A DNA stretch of 64,000 nt from Andrena cerasifolii. Its lineage: Eukaryota > Arthropoda > Insecta > Hymenoptera > Andrenidae. The notes under the pieces were generated by a model that was given only the letters and a program-made list of their open reading frames with translations, did no database searches and was not told the DNA's origin. Below, in pieces: positions 1-11,468 of the stretch (positions are counted from its first letter, which is position 1; each line of letters begins with the position of its first letter). The DNA lies in NCBI RefSeq assembly GCF_050908995.1, contig NC_135120.1, positions 1,736,001-1,800,000 of the forward strand, read 5' to 3'. Both the position numbers and the translations under genes were made by a program.

Positions 1-279
1 TAAGCTAAAAATGATTGAATTTATTAAATGTCAAAAATGGACAACTTCATCAAAATTTTGAGGAAAAGCAAGCACAGCGCAAAGAGTTTCGCAGATTTCT
101 TCATACCGTTACACAATTTTTTTGGTCTCATGTTAGTCTTGAAGCATGCCAAACTGCAAGAGAATCAGACCAAGAGTTTTGCGCAAGGAACATTAAATAT
201 ATTAAAAAAGTAAGTTTTGAGATAAATGCATTTTAAATCTAAAGAGTAAATTCCAGACCATTTTTCCTTTTTGTATAGT

Positions 280-1000
280 CTAAAATCCACCTGGTTGATA
301 CACATCCTCATCAATCTTGCGTCTCTTCCTCTCAGCAGCAATTTTCTTTGTGTTTTCTTTCTTCTTAAAGCGCTTTCTAGTAGTGGATTGCTGTTGTGCA
401 CTGCAGGTTTCTCTTCTGTTGTCTCTCTCTCTAGCTATACTTATAGCTGCTTCAGATACAACTTCCCTAGCTGTTTGCTTCCTCAATGTCAATGAGCGTA
501 CACAACCCATATTAAATTCTGAAACAGCACGTGCCATAGCTACTTCAAGTCTTGCCTTCGATACAAATGTTGTCTTTGGGCAGAATCTCCACACTTTTGC
601 ATGGAGAAATTAATTTGCATTTTGAGTGCCTCCCTTACAGCACCTTGCCATCAAATTTTCATTTGACAGTCTTTCGTATCGGGGTTTCACTTTGGTAGCG
701 ACACCTTCAGATAGCTTGAGTGACATGTGTGTGTGGCTCATTGGTTTTCGTCTAATACTTTTTGCTCGATTGTAAAAGCACTACGATTGCTTGCCCTTAG
801 GACATCTGGTATGGTTAGGATTGCTGTCTGTAGAGCTACAGTGATCTAAAGTAGCCATCTATAGCCATCACAGCATCTTCCATGGCCTTTACATTTGGCA
901 TATTTTTTACAATAGCATTTCTATAACATTCAAAGTAAATTTTGCAACCCGACAGAAAATATCAAATTGATAAAATATATGTTTTCTGCAATCGCTTTAT
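280..1000 (-). pseudogene. Mutator-like transposase family, C-terminal remnant (copy 1)
   Basis: The open part (280-594) encodes about 104 residues that begin with a WRFCPKTTF motif and an FNMG motif, continue into a very basic lysine/arginine-rich tail and end in YQPGGF. This order matches the C-terminus of the large animal protein family annotated as Mutator-like transposase domain proteins, where the segment follows a TQNxNE motif and the protein ends in a short acidic/aromatic tail ending in GxF. Upstream on the minus strand, pieces such as NVKAMEDAV can be read around 850-900, but stops and frame changes separate them. The catalytic part is absent or unrecognisable, so this is a dead fragment. 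The family assignment is from memory of motifs. Confidence 0.55.
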
Positions 1001-1519
1001 AACCTATAATAATAGCACGCTTCACTCTACTCTTACTCTTGCGATATTTTCGGCTAATGAGGTCCATTTCACTCGTTTTATACAAGCTAAGTTCACTGCA
1101 CCGTAAAATCTCACTCTGTATTCTCACGTAAACCGGAGTTTTGAAAGATTTAAAAAAATATGGTGTCTAGCGCCCGGAGGGACTGACCTCTGTCGGCAGC
1201 TACTGACTCTTTTGGGCCCGCTTAGAGAGTTACGTAGGCGCAGTTTAGTAGGCGCAGTCAAATGGATTCTGTTACAGAGTTTTAGAATCGTTTTAGAATC
1301 GCGAAATGCATTTTGGCCATTGGTGAAAATAAACAATGTCAAGTCCATGCAGTTAATTTGGATTTCCCAAAACACTAGCCAGCGGTTGAATATACTCGAA
1401 GAGCTAAATAATAGAGAAATATACCGAAAAACGAAGGTTTTGGTTTTCGGCTCTTTCACAATGTTTTGGAAGAATAGGTTTTTCTGGTAGAACGACAACA
1501 CTGAATGTCGAACCATGTT

Positions 1520-2405
1520 GTGTAAGGTAAAAGTCCCCATTTCTACTCATGTACCGATTTCTACTCATTTCCTATTTTTCTTATTATTATAACCGTTACG
1601 TTTGGACTATAGTAGTAACGAAATAATTCTAAATTATTTGAACATTTGCGCGGGTTTTGCACGAGCTTGGGGCTGAACAAAGTGCAACATAAACAACGAA
1701 AAACTTTTAAAACGAGAGACCAACGATTTCTCGATCGTGTTCTAGCTGTTTGTGCTAAGGAACAGCGACACTATTGGTATTCGACAATTGGGCAGAAAAT
1801 AATTTTTGCAGTGGAAGTTCTTATTTAGTAACAAAAACAGATACCGTATTGTGCTCTGGATTTAGAATCTTTTACTATTTTTAATTTTTTTAAGCAGAAA
1901 ACGGGTGAATAGGTTTTGGGTCAAGTGAATCACCGTCATGTGTGTATTTCTACTCACCACACTTCTGGTAACATAACCTCACAATTCAATGTACGCTGTA
2001 ACCTCTATTTCTATTCAAAGGCATTTTATTTTTTATTTATCATTATTGTATGATTTACTATTGTGTTAGAAAACCTCCCCATACAAGATGTAACTTATTT
2101 TAACCTGAAAAGGCAACATGTTATGTGAGCAGAAATTGGTACAAATGGTGAGTAGAAATACCTACGTCCATCGCTACTTTTCCGTGAGCAGAAATACGGA
2201 CATTTAGGGGATTGTATTTAATTACAAATTACTAATAGTTAAACATCTTAGAATATCTTTCTTAAATAGTTTTTGAATTGTTTGATTTATTATTCAAGAA
2301 TTAATCAATTACTCTGCAAATTTTGATCACAAACAAATTTTTTACACTTTCTTTATGACGAGTAATATCTTAAATGAGTAGAAATTGGGACATTCACCTT
2401 ACGGT
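1520..2405. mobile_element. Non-autonomous inverted-repeat element (copy 1)
   Basis: The ends are inverted copies of each other over about 30 bases: the left end reads GTAAGGTAAAAGTCCCC followed by ATTTCTACTCAT, and the right end is the near reverse complement ending in TTCACCTTAC. Short motifs of the form gagtagaaat or gagcagaaat recur inside (about 2120-2200). No coding capacity was found. It looks like a MITE of about 0.88 kb. I could not assign a superfamily or an unambiguous target duplication. Confidence 0.6.
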
Positions 2406-2679
2406 TGAACAAGGGTTCAACAAAAAAAACCTAATAATATAATAAACATATAATATAAAAAACATAATAATATAACCTGAAAGTTTTAAAAAAATTGTAT
2501 GTATAGATTCCTTACAAAAATTCCCCCAAAGCAACCTTGATTTCTGCCGATTACACCAGGTTCCCCCTTAATCAAAAGAGAGTAAAAAATTGACGTTGCC
2601 AGGATTATTTTTATATAAAAAAATGTTTGTTTAATTCTAGTAATACATAATAATAATGCCTAAAAGTTTTAAAAAAATT

Positions 2680-4660
2680 ACAGCGAATAAAGTTTTGCCC
2701 AGCTCTAGTGCATCTCCGCTGTGTCGTTCGATCGAGCTATATTCGTATAACTCGTTAAAGCCTTAAAAAAATTGGATCGCATTCGAAAGCCTGGCAGAGG
2801 ACCGATGCACCTTCAGCCTCCCCAAACAGCATATGAAGCGCATTGATGTAGAAATAGATACAGCGAATAAAGTTTTGCCCTGATCTAGTGCATCTCCGCT
2901 GTGTCGTTCGATCGAGCTATATTCGTATAACTCGTCAAAGCCTTAAAAAAACTAGATGGCATTTGAGCGCCTGGCAGAGAACCGATGTACCTTCAGCCTC
3001 CCCAAACAGCATATGAAGCGCATTGATGTAGAAATAGATACAGCGAATAAAGTTTTGCCCTGATCTAGTGCATCTCCGCTGTGTCGTTCGATCGAGCTAT
3101 ATTCGTATAACTCGTCAAAGCCTTAAAAAAACTGGATGGCATTTGAGCGCCTGGCAGAGAACCGATGTACCTTCAGCCTCCCCAAACAGCATATGAAGCG
3201 CATTGATGTAGAAATAGATACAGCGAATAAAGTTTTGCCCTGATCTAGTGCATCTCCGCTGTGTCGTTCGATCGAGCTATATTCGTATAACTCGTCAAAG
3301 CCTTAAAAAAACTGGATGGCATTTGAGCGCCTGGCAGAGAACCGATGTACCTTCAGCCTCCCCAAACAGCATATGAAGCGCAATGATGTAGAAATAGATA
3401 CAGCGAATAAAGTTTTGCCCAGATCTAGTGCATCTCCGCTGTGTCGTTCGATCGAGCTATATTCGTATAACTCGTCAAAGCCTTAAAAAAACTGGATGGC
3501 ATTTGAGCGCCTGGCAGAGAACCGATGTACCTTCAGCCTCCCCAAACAGCATATGAAGCGCATTGATGTAGAAATAGATACAGCGAATAAAGTTTTGCCC
3601 TGATCTAGTGCATCTCCGCTGTGTCGTTCGATCGAGCTATATTCGTATAACTCGTCAAAGCCTTAAAAAAACTGGATGGCATTTGAGCGCCTGGCAGAGA
3701 ACCGATGTACCTTCAGCCTCCCCAAACAGCATATGAAGCGCAATGATGTAGAAATAGATACAGCGAATAAAGTTTTGCCCAGATCTAGTGCATCTCCGCT
3801 GTGTCGTTCGATCGAGCTATATTCGTATAACTCGTCAAAGCCTTAAAAAAACTGGATGGCATTTGAGCGCCTGGCAGAGAACCGATGTACCTTCAGCCTC
3901 CCCAAACAGCATATGAAGCGCAATGATGTAGAAATAGATACAGCGAATAAAGTTTTGCCCAGATCTAGTGCATCTCCGCTGTGTCGTTCGATCGAGCTAT
4001 ATTCGTATAACTCGTCAAAGCCTTAAAAAAACTGGATGGCATTTGAGCGCCTGGCAGAGAACCGATGTACCTTCAGCCTCCCCAAACAGCATATGAAGCG
4101 CATTGATGTAGAAATAGATACAGCGAATAAAGTTTTGCCCTGATCTAGTGCATCTCCGCTGTGTCGTTCGATCGAGCTATATTCGTATAACTCGTCAAAG
4201 CCTTAAAAAAACTGGATGGCATTTGAGCGCCTGGCAGAGAACCGATGTACCTTCAGCCTCCCCAAACAGCATATGAAGCGCATTGATGTAGAAATAGATA
4301 CAGCGAATAAAGTTTTGCCCTGATCTAGTGCATCTCCGCTGTGTCGTTCGATCGAGCTATATTCGTATAACTCGTCAAAGCCTTAAAAAAACTGGATGGC
4401 ATTTGAGCGCCTGGCAGAGAACCGATGTACCTTCAGCCTCCCCAAACAGCATATGAAGCGCAATGATGTAGAAATAGATACAGCGAATAAAGTTTTGCCC
4501 AGATCTAGTGCATCTCCGCTGTGTCGTTCGATCGAGCTATATTCGTATAACTCGTCAAAGCCTTAAAAAAATTGGATGGCATTTGAGCGCCTGGCAGAGA
4601 ACCGATGTACCTTCAGCCTCCCCAAACGGCATCACTGGTTAATCAAGGTGAAAAAAGATA
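2680..4660 (+). repeat. 180-bp satellite array, about 11 monomers
   Basis: A unit of exactly 180 bp repeats in register (2821, 3001, 3181 and so on to 4441), each containing cagcgaataaagttttgccc, a gatctagtgcatctccgctg block and a ccttcagcctcccc block. Monomers are about 97-99 percent alike. Two linked variants exist: a cattgatgta block is always followed by cTgatctag, and a caatgatgta block by cAgatctag. From left to right the order of these variants is T T T A T A A T T A. The outermost monomers (2680-2820 and 4621-4800) are more divergent, as expected at array edges. No plausible gene is encoded. Confidence 0.97.
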
Positions 4661-4822
4661 CAGCGAATAAAGTTTTGCCCAGATCTAGGTAGTGCATCTC
4701 CGCTGTGTCGTTCGATCGAGCCATATTCGTATAACTCGTCAAAGCCTAAAAAATTTGGATGGCATTTGAACGCCTGGCAGAGAACCGATGTACCTTCAAC
4801 CTGCCACCGGAATATTCAAAGT

Positions 4823-4925
4823 CCCAGCGGCGTATTGCTTCGCCACCGAAATAATCATGTCCCAGCGACGTATTGCTTCGCCACCGAAATAATCATGTCC
4901 CAGCGGCGTATTGCTTCGCCACCGA
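4823..4925 (+). repeat. 38-bp tandem repeat, nearly 3 copies
   Basis: The unit starts cccagcggcgtattgcttcg and repeats at 4823, 4861 and 4899, the last copy being partial. It sits just outside the 180-bp satellite and merges into a satellite-derived inverted segment. Confidence 0.9.
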
Positions 4926-4926
4926 A

Positions 4927-5310
4927 GATCTGGACAACCTTCTGCTCCCTCGAACGTCACAGCGGAGATGCATTAGATCTGCGCAAAACTTTATTCTGTG
5001 TATCTGTTTCTACATCAATGCGCTTCATCTGCCGTTTAGGGAGGCTGTAGGTACATCGGTTATCTGCGAGGCGTTCAAATGCCATCTAATTTTTTTAAGG
5101 TTTTGACGAGTTATACGAATATGGCTCGTCAATGCCTAAAAAAAATTGGATGGCATTCGAAAGCCTGGCAGAGGACCGACGTACCTTCAGCCTCCCCAAA
5201 CGGCATCACTGGTTATTCAAGGTGAAAAAAGATACAGCGAATAAAGTTTTGCCCAGATCTAGTGCATCTCCGCTGTGTCGTTCGAGCGAGCAGAAGGTTG
5301 TCCAGATCTA
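4927..5310. repeat. Inverted and forward satellite monomers arranged head to head
   Basis: Positions 4951-5128 are the reverse complement of the 180-bp monomer, including the reversed gatctagtgcatctccgctg and ccttcagcctcccc blocks. Positions 5129-5290 return to the forward orientation. A 20-base inverted pair (gatctggacaaccttctgct at about 4927 and its complement at about 5290) brackets the segment. Small ORFs here are satellite by-products. Confidence 0.85.
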
Positions 5311-5316
5311 GTGCAA

Positions 5317-5421
5317 CGAAAATTATTAAAATAGCGACATTTTGAAGATAAGGTTGAAAACTACTAAAACGACTAAAATCACAACCTTATCTTCAAAATG
5401 TCGCTATTTTAATAATTTTCG
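5317..5421. repeat. Perfect 40-bp inverted repeat (hairpin)
   Basis: The left arm 5317-5356 and right arm 5382-5421 are exact reverse complements (left arm begins cgaaaattattaaaatagcg) with a 25-base loop. It is a strong potential hairpin or a very small foldback element at the edge of the satellite region. Confidence 0.9.
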
Positions 5422-7182
5422 CTATTTTTTCTTCGTTCTGGTACCAGCGATAGCCAGTGGTATACTAATTTGTAATCTTTTTTCCTTTTTTGTTTCAAAT
5501 AAGCAAAATCATGGTCACCGTGCGCAGACATTTTTTTTCATGGAACACTTCAACGCGAAATATTGCGGCCAATTTTAATTTTTTTATGCTGAAAAAATTT
5601 GTAAATACTCTCTAAGTGCTTATACATATGTAGGCAAAACCCGGATTCAATAACTTTAGCGAGTTTTTTGTAAGAAATTCCACAAAAACGCAGAAAATAA
5701 CGGCGTTTACACTAGAATACCCCCTTAAGAATAAGTAGCGACTATTATGAACACCGGCCTTAAGATTAAGCAAATGCTTAATAGTAGATTCGGCAACCTG
5801 CACTAATGCGCACTGAGTGCGAGTTTTCTCGCTTCCAATTGCCTAAAAGTCGCACTAGATTTTACTCGCGTCGACTAATGAACGTACAGTTTCATAGTAA
5901 AATTTAGTGTGATCACTCAATAGTTGAGTCCACTAAACGCACCCTTTCATTGCGTGCCTGCCGAGTTCGCTATTGGCATTTTCTTAATTCCGCTACGCAA
6001 TCTGGTGGCGAAAATTAAAGCACTCAAATCGGGTTAGCTGTCACATGTAATTGGCAATATTGTGAATTTCGACTGTTTGATGATCGTTTTTGTAATATTT
6101 AACAGACTATTTAATGACAAAAACATTATTGCACTATTTCAATACTTGCGTCAGACCAGTCCTGTAACGCGATTGACCCGATTGCAGAGCTTACAACCGT
6201 AGATGGCGTTCTCACAGAATTTACCAATAAAATGTTCAATCTTAGATCGATCCAACCATGGATCGTCATTCGTCCCCATTGGTTGCGTTCAGCGGACTCA
6301 GCCGTTGAAGAAGAATAACGCTGGTTGCACGGAAAGTGGCATCCTATTGGCGGAAATACCGTGCCGCCAGAAATTTCCACCAATACGATGCCACTTCCGG
6401 CGCAACCAGCGGTATTCAACGGCTCAGTCTACTGAACGCTTCCTGACGCATTGTGACCAATTGTAACTGATTGTGACGCATCCATTGTTACGGTAGCATC
6501 TACGAGAATTGGTCACGCTCGTCCTGGTTGTTGTTGTTGTTGCGAAATATGCAATTATAAGGTATGTTGGCTTTATTATAGAATGTTTTATTATATAGAT
6601 ATGATTTATTCGATGGAATTGAATTAATATGTAATTACAATTGCAAATACATTGCAATTACGAATTGCGATGTATTTTAATTGAATGCAATTTAATACGA
6701 TGTAATTATAATTCACGAAGTAATTCAATTATAATAATTCAATTCGAAGTAATTCTGCACAACTCTGTCGAATAGTCAGGGTAAAGTTTAATGTACTTGG
6801 CGTCGCGACGCTACCGCGTTATAATAAGATTATTTTCATGCGATAACCTCACGCGGCCACGTGTTCCTTTGCACACATTTGCACATATTTGTAAAGTAAA
6901 ATAAATATTCTATTGAATAAAACCTAATATATTACATTGTATTTCAATTGCATAGTAATTCAATTACGTATTTTAAACTTTCCAATTAATTAAATTCCTA
7001 ATTATTGTAATGGTGCATCTAATTGAATTACAATGTAATTGAATACGATGTAATGTCGATGAATAAGAATTATTTGAAAACGTAAAAAAATAATGAACAT
7101 GTACCTATATTGTCAGAGTTTTAAGGGAAGAGGACACTGAAATTTTGAATTCCGAAAATATTTGAGACATGCGAAATTCCTC
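5422..7182. other. AT-rich repetitive stretch without genes
   Basis: No convincing gene is visible. A diverged hairpin occupies 6286-6438, with arms starting cgttcagcggactcagccg and its imperfect complement. From about 6540 to 7080 the DNA is dominated by variants of a taattgaattacaatgtaat motif, which recurs at 12618-12665 just before the small gene pair. A single cccccttaag end near 5722-5730 resembles the end of the foldback at 7183-7927 and may be a truncated relative. Confidence 0.6.
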
Positions 7183-7927
7183 TTAAGGGGGTCGTCTTAT
7201 GTGACGGCCGGTTTTGTTCGCTTTTTTGGAGAATTTTATTGGACGCACCATGAAAACACAATATCTTGGAATTTGTACTACATATTTATTAACATTTGAA
7301 CAGTTATTCAGAATATTTTGATGTTAAATTATGGAGTGGAATTGACTTTAGAGCTCTCGAAAGAGACAAGTGAGAAAAAAAAATTGATCAACGGCTGACA
7401 TGATTCCGGCTGTCCTGCTCATCTGAAATCAAAAAGTCAAACGGCACGTTAATTTGTAGACTTGTGGTTATAGCCGGTACCAGAATGAAGTCAAAATATT
7501 GGAAATTTAATGTTTGGCACAGTTTTGAAAATAAACTTACGATTTTCGTCATTTTTTTTTCGACGTAACTTTATTTTCAAAACTGTGCCAAACATTAAAT
7601 TTCCACTATTTTGACTTCATTCTGGTACCGGCTATAGCAACAAGTCTACAAATTAATGTACCGTTTGACTTTTTGATTTCAGATGAGCAGGACAGCCGGA
7701 ATCATGTCAGCCGTGTCGACCAACTTTTTTTTCTCACCTGTCTCTTTCGAGAGCTGTAAAGTCAATTCCACTCCATATTTTAACTTCAAAATATTCTGAA
7801 ACACTGTTCAAATGTTAATAAATATGTAGTACAAATTCCAAGATATTGTGTTTTCATGGTTCGTTAAAAAAAATTCCCCCAAAAAAACAGAAAAAAAACC
7901 GGCCGACGCATAAGACGGCCCCCTTAA
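7183..7927. mobile_element. Foldback element with TTAA ends, about 745 bp
   Basis: Two arms of about 350 bp are near-perfect reverse complements meeting near 7555. The ends are TTAAGGGGG followed by tcgtcttatg on the left, and the complement cataagacgg then CCCCCTTAA on the right. TTAA at both ends (7183-7186 and 7924-7927) is the target duplication expected of piggyBac- or Kolobok-like transposases. There is no coding capacity, so it would depend on an element elsewhere. A transcript would fold into a long double-stranded RNA. Confidence 0.85.
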
Positions 7928-8149
7928 GGGAAGGAAGTAAGTTTGAAGTAAAGCCCTTATGCCAGTCTGGACTCAGTTTTAATCATTGCTTTTCATATAA
8001 TTTACATTACGTTACAAAAATCAAGCATAACTTCAAAAATGTTCTTGCGCAAAGTGTGTGATGCCACAGCCTCTAGGTTTTGCAGCGAAGAAGGGTCCAT
8101 AGTAAAGTAAAAAATTGTGTATCGAGAAGTTTCTACGTCTCATACTTTT
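7928..8149. other. Short gene-free spacer
   Basis: These 222 bases lie between the foldback element and the second long direct repeat. I see no ORF, repeat or motif of note. Confidence 0.6.
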
Positions 8150-8428
8150 TAAGCTAAAAATGATTGAATTTATTAAATGTCAAAAATGGACAACTTCATC
8201 AAAATTTTGAGGAAAAGCAAGCACAGCGCAAAGAGTTTCGCAGATTTCTTCATACCGTTACACAATTTTTTTGGTCTCATGTTAGTCTTGAAGCATGCCA
8301 AACTGCAAGAGAATCAGACCAAGAGTTTTGCGCAAGGAACATTAAATATATTAAAAAAGTAAGTTTTGAGATAAATGCATTTTAAATCTAAAGAGTAAAT
8401 TCCAGACCATTTTTCCTTTTTGTATAGT

Positions 8429-9150
8429 CTAAAATCCACCTGGTTGATACACATCCTCATCAATCTTGCGTCTCTTCCTCTCAGCAGCAATTTTCTTTGT
8501 GTTTTCTTTCTTCTTAAAGCGCTTTCTAGTAGTGGATTGCTGTTGTGCACTGCAGGTTTCTCTTCTGTTGTCTCTCTCTCTAGCTATACTTATAGCTGCT
8601 TCAGATACAACTTCCCTAGCTGTTTGCTTCCTCAATGTCAATGAGCGTACACAACCCATATTAAATTCTGAAACAGCACGTGCCATAGCTACTTCAAGTC
8701 TTGCCTTCGATACAAATGTTGTCTTTGGGCAGAATCTCCACACTTTTGCATGGAGAAATTAATTTGCATTTTGAGTGCCTCCCTTACAGCACCTTGCCAT
8801 CAAATTTTCATTTGACAGTCTTTCGTATCGTGGTTTCACTTTGGTAGCGACACCTTCAGATAGCTTGAGTGACATGTGTGTGTGGCTCATTGGTTTGTGT
8901 CTAATACTTTTTGCTCGATTGTAAAAGCACTACGATTGCTTGCCCTTAGGACATCTGGTATGGTTAGGATTGCTGTCTGTAGAGCTACAGTGATCTAAAG
9001 TAGCCATCTATAGCAATCACAGCATCTTCCATGGCCTTTACATTTGGCATATTTTTTACAATAGCATTTCTATAACATTCAAAGTAAATTTTGCAACCCG
9101 ACAGAAAATATCAAATTGATAAAATATATGTTTTCTGCAATCGCTTTATA
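8429..9150 (-). pseudogene. Mutator-like transposase remnant (copy 2)
   Basis: The open part (8429-8743) encodes the same 104-residue C-terminal piece as at 280-594, with WRFCPKTTF near the start and YQPGGF at the end. Upstream sequence on the minus strand is broken by stops as in copy 1. It exists because of the long direct duplication, not because of an independent insertion. Confidence 0.55.
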
Positions 9151-9668
9151 ACCTATAATAATAGCACGCTTCACTCTACTCTTACTCTTGCGATATTTTC
9201 GGCTAATGAGGTCCATTTCACTCGTTTTATACAAGCTAAGTTCACTGCACCGTAAAATCTCACTCTGTATTCTCACGTAAACCGGAGTTTTGAAAGATTT
9301 AAAAAAATATGGTGTCTAGCGCCCGGAGGGACTGACCTCTGTCGGCAGCTACTGACTCTTTTGGGCCCGCTTAGAGAGTTACGTAGGCGCAGTTTAGTAG
9401 GCGCAGTCAAATGGATTCTGTTACAGAGTTTTAGAATCGTTTTAGAATCGCGAAATGCATTTTGGCCATTGGTGAAAATAAACAATGTCAAGTCCATGCA
9501 GTTAATTTGGATTTCCCAAAACACTAGCCAGCGGTTGAATATACTCGAAGAGCTAAATAATAGAGAAATATACCGAAAAACGAAGGTTTTGGTTTTCGGC
9601 TCTTTCACAACGTTTTGGAAGAATAGGTTTTTCTGGTAGAACGACAACACTGAATGTCGAACCATGTT

Positions 9669-10554
9669 GTGTAAGGTAAAAGTCCCCATTTCTACTCATG
9701 TACCGATTTCTACTCATTTCCTATTTTTCTTATTATTATAACCGTTACGTTTGGACTATAGTAGTAACGAAATAATTCTAAATTATTTGAACATTTGCGC
9801 GGGTTTTGCACGAGCTTGGGGCTGAACAAAGTGCAACATAAACAACGAAAAACTTTTAAAACGAGAGACCAACGATTTCTCGATCGTGTTCTAGCTGTTT
9901 GTGCTAAGGAACAGCGACACTATTGGTATTCGACAATTGGGCAGAAAATAATTTTTGCAGTGGAAGTTCTTATTTAGTAACAAAAACAGATACCGTATTG
10001 TGCTCTGGATTTAGAATCTTTTACTATTTTTAATTTTTTTAAGCAGAAAACGGGTGAATAGGTTTTGGGTCAAGTGAATCACCGTCATGTGTGTATTTCT
10101 ACTCACCACACTTCTGGTAACATAACCTCACAATTCAATGTACGCTGTAACCTCTATTTCTATTCAAAGGCATTTTATTTTTTATTTATCATTATTGTAT
10201 GATTTACTATTGTGTTAGAAAACCTCCCCATACAAGATGTAACTTATTTTAACCTGAAAAGGCAACATGTTATGTGAGCAGAAATTGGTACAAATGGTGA
10301 GTAGAAATACCTACGTCCATCGCTACTTTTCCGTGAGCAGAAATACGGACATTTAGGGGATTGTATTTAATTACAAATTACTAATAGTTAAACATCTTAG
10401 AATATCTTTCTTAAATAGTTTTTGAATTGTTTGATTTATTATTCAAGAATTAATCAATTACTCTGCAAATTTTGATCACAAACAAATTTTTTACACTTTC
10501 TTTATGACGAGTAATATCTTAAATGAGTAGAAATTGGGACATTCACCTTACGGT
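9669..10554. mobile_element. Non-autonomous inverted-repeat element (copy 2)
   Basis: Same element as at 1520-2405, with the inverted ends GTAAGGTAAAAGTCCCC and TTCACCTTAC. It was carried along in the long direct duplication. Confidence 0.6.
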
Positions 10555-11368
10555 TGAACAAGGGTTCAACAAAAAAAACCTAATAATATAATAAACATAT
10601 AATATAAAAAACATAATAATATAACCTGAAAGTTTTAAAAAAATTGTATGTATAGATTCCTTACAAAAATTCCCCCAAAGCAACCTTGATTTCTGCCGAT
10701 TACACCAGGTTCCCCCTTAATCAAAAGAGAGTAAAAAATTGACGTTGCCAGGATTATTTTTATATAAAAAAATGTTTGTTTAATTCTAGTAATACATAAT
10801 AATAATGCCTAAAAGTTTTAAAAAAATTACAGCGAATAAAGTTTTGCCCAGATCTAGTGCATCTCCGCTGTGTCGTTCGATCGAGCTATATTCGTATAAC
10901 TCGTGAAAGCCTAAAAAAAATTGGATGGCATTCGAACGCCTGGCAGAGGACCGATGTACCTTCAGCCTCCCAAAACGGCAGATGATGCGCATTGATGTAG
11001 AAATAGATACAGCTTGTCGTTGACAAGCTTGATCGTTGTCTTCCAGCCTTTGTAAAAATGGCTTCAGAGGTTGTTTTGGAAGAATTTTTTGTAAAAAAAC
11101 TATATACAATTTTTTATGAAACTTTCAGGATTTATTATTATATATTTCTAGAATTTAACAAACATTTTTTTATATAAAAATAACCCTTGCAAAGTCAATT
11201 TTTTACCCTCTTTTGAGTAAGGGAGGAACCTGGTGCAATCGGCAGAAATCAAGCTTGTTTTGGGGGAATTTTTTGTAAGGAAACTATAGATACAATTTTT
11301 TTAAAACTTTCAGGCTATATTATTATGTGTCTCTAGAGTTGAACAAGTATTTTTTTATATAAAAATAA

Positions 11369-11468
11369 CGCGGCAATTCCAAATGGTGAAAGTACTCCGG
11401 AGCGGCCCAGTTGAACAACTTCCGCACCGAAGCCGCTCCGAAACACTTTCGCCATTTGGAATTACCAC
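11369..11468. mobile_element. 100-bp hairpin MITE (copy 1)
   Basis: The arms read caattccaaatggtgaaag on the left and, on the right, the near complement ctttcgccatttggaatta. A second inverted block (ctccggagcggc / gccgctccga) lies inside. It is GC-rich against its AT-rich surroundings. Confidence 0.75.

Larger units (their letters stand above)
1..2760 (+). repeat. Direct long repeat, copy 1 (about 2.75 kb)
   Basis: This stretch reappears almost base for base at 8150-10909, at a constant offset of 8149. I noticed only a handful of single-base differences, for example near 690, 747, 854, 1460 and 2704, so identity is well above 99 percent. Copy 1 may begin before the window. It contains a Mutator-like transposase remnant, a non-autonomous inverted-repeat element and the start of the 180-bp satellite. 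It is either a recent segmental duplication or an assembly duplication. Confidence 0.95.
8150..10909 (+). repeat. Direct long repeat, copy 2
   Basis: This is the partner of 1-2760. It begins at or before the tail of the preceding spacer and runs through the first satellite-like sequence. Beyond about 10909 the two copies diverge: copy 1 continues into the 180-bp array, while copy 2 continues into a palindromic 899-bp unit. Confidence 0.95.

Noticed and set aside
1124..1540. 138-codon ORF seen in both long direct repeats
   Set aside because: It overlaps an opposite-strand ORF of similar length and crosses the edge of a MITE. No motif or plausible start was found.
2680..4660. Regularly spaced direct repeats as a possible CRISPR array
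   Set aside because: The 180-bp unit repeats as a whole with no variable spacers, in clearly eukaryotic DNA. It is a satellite.
4766..5106. ORFs of 94 and 77 codons in the satellite edge
   Set aside because: They are translations of the 38-bp repeat and an inverted satellite monomer. No independent coding signal exists.
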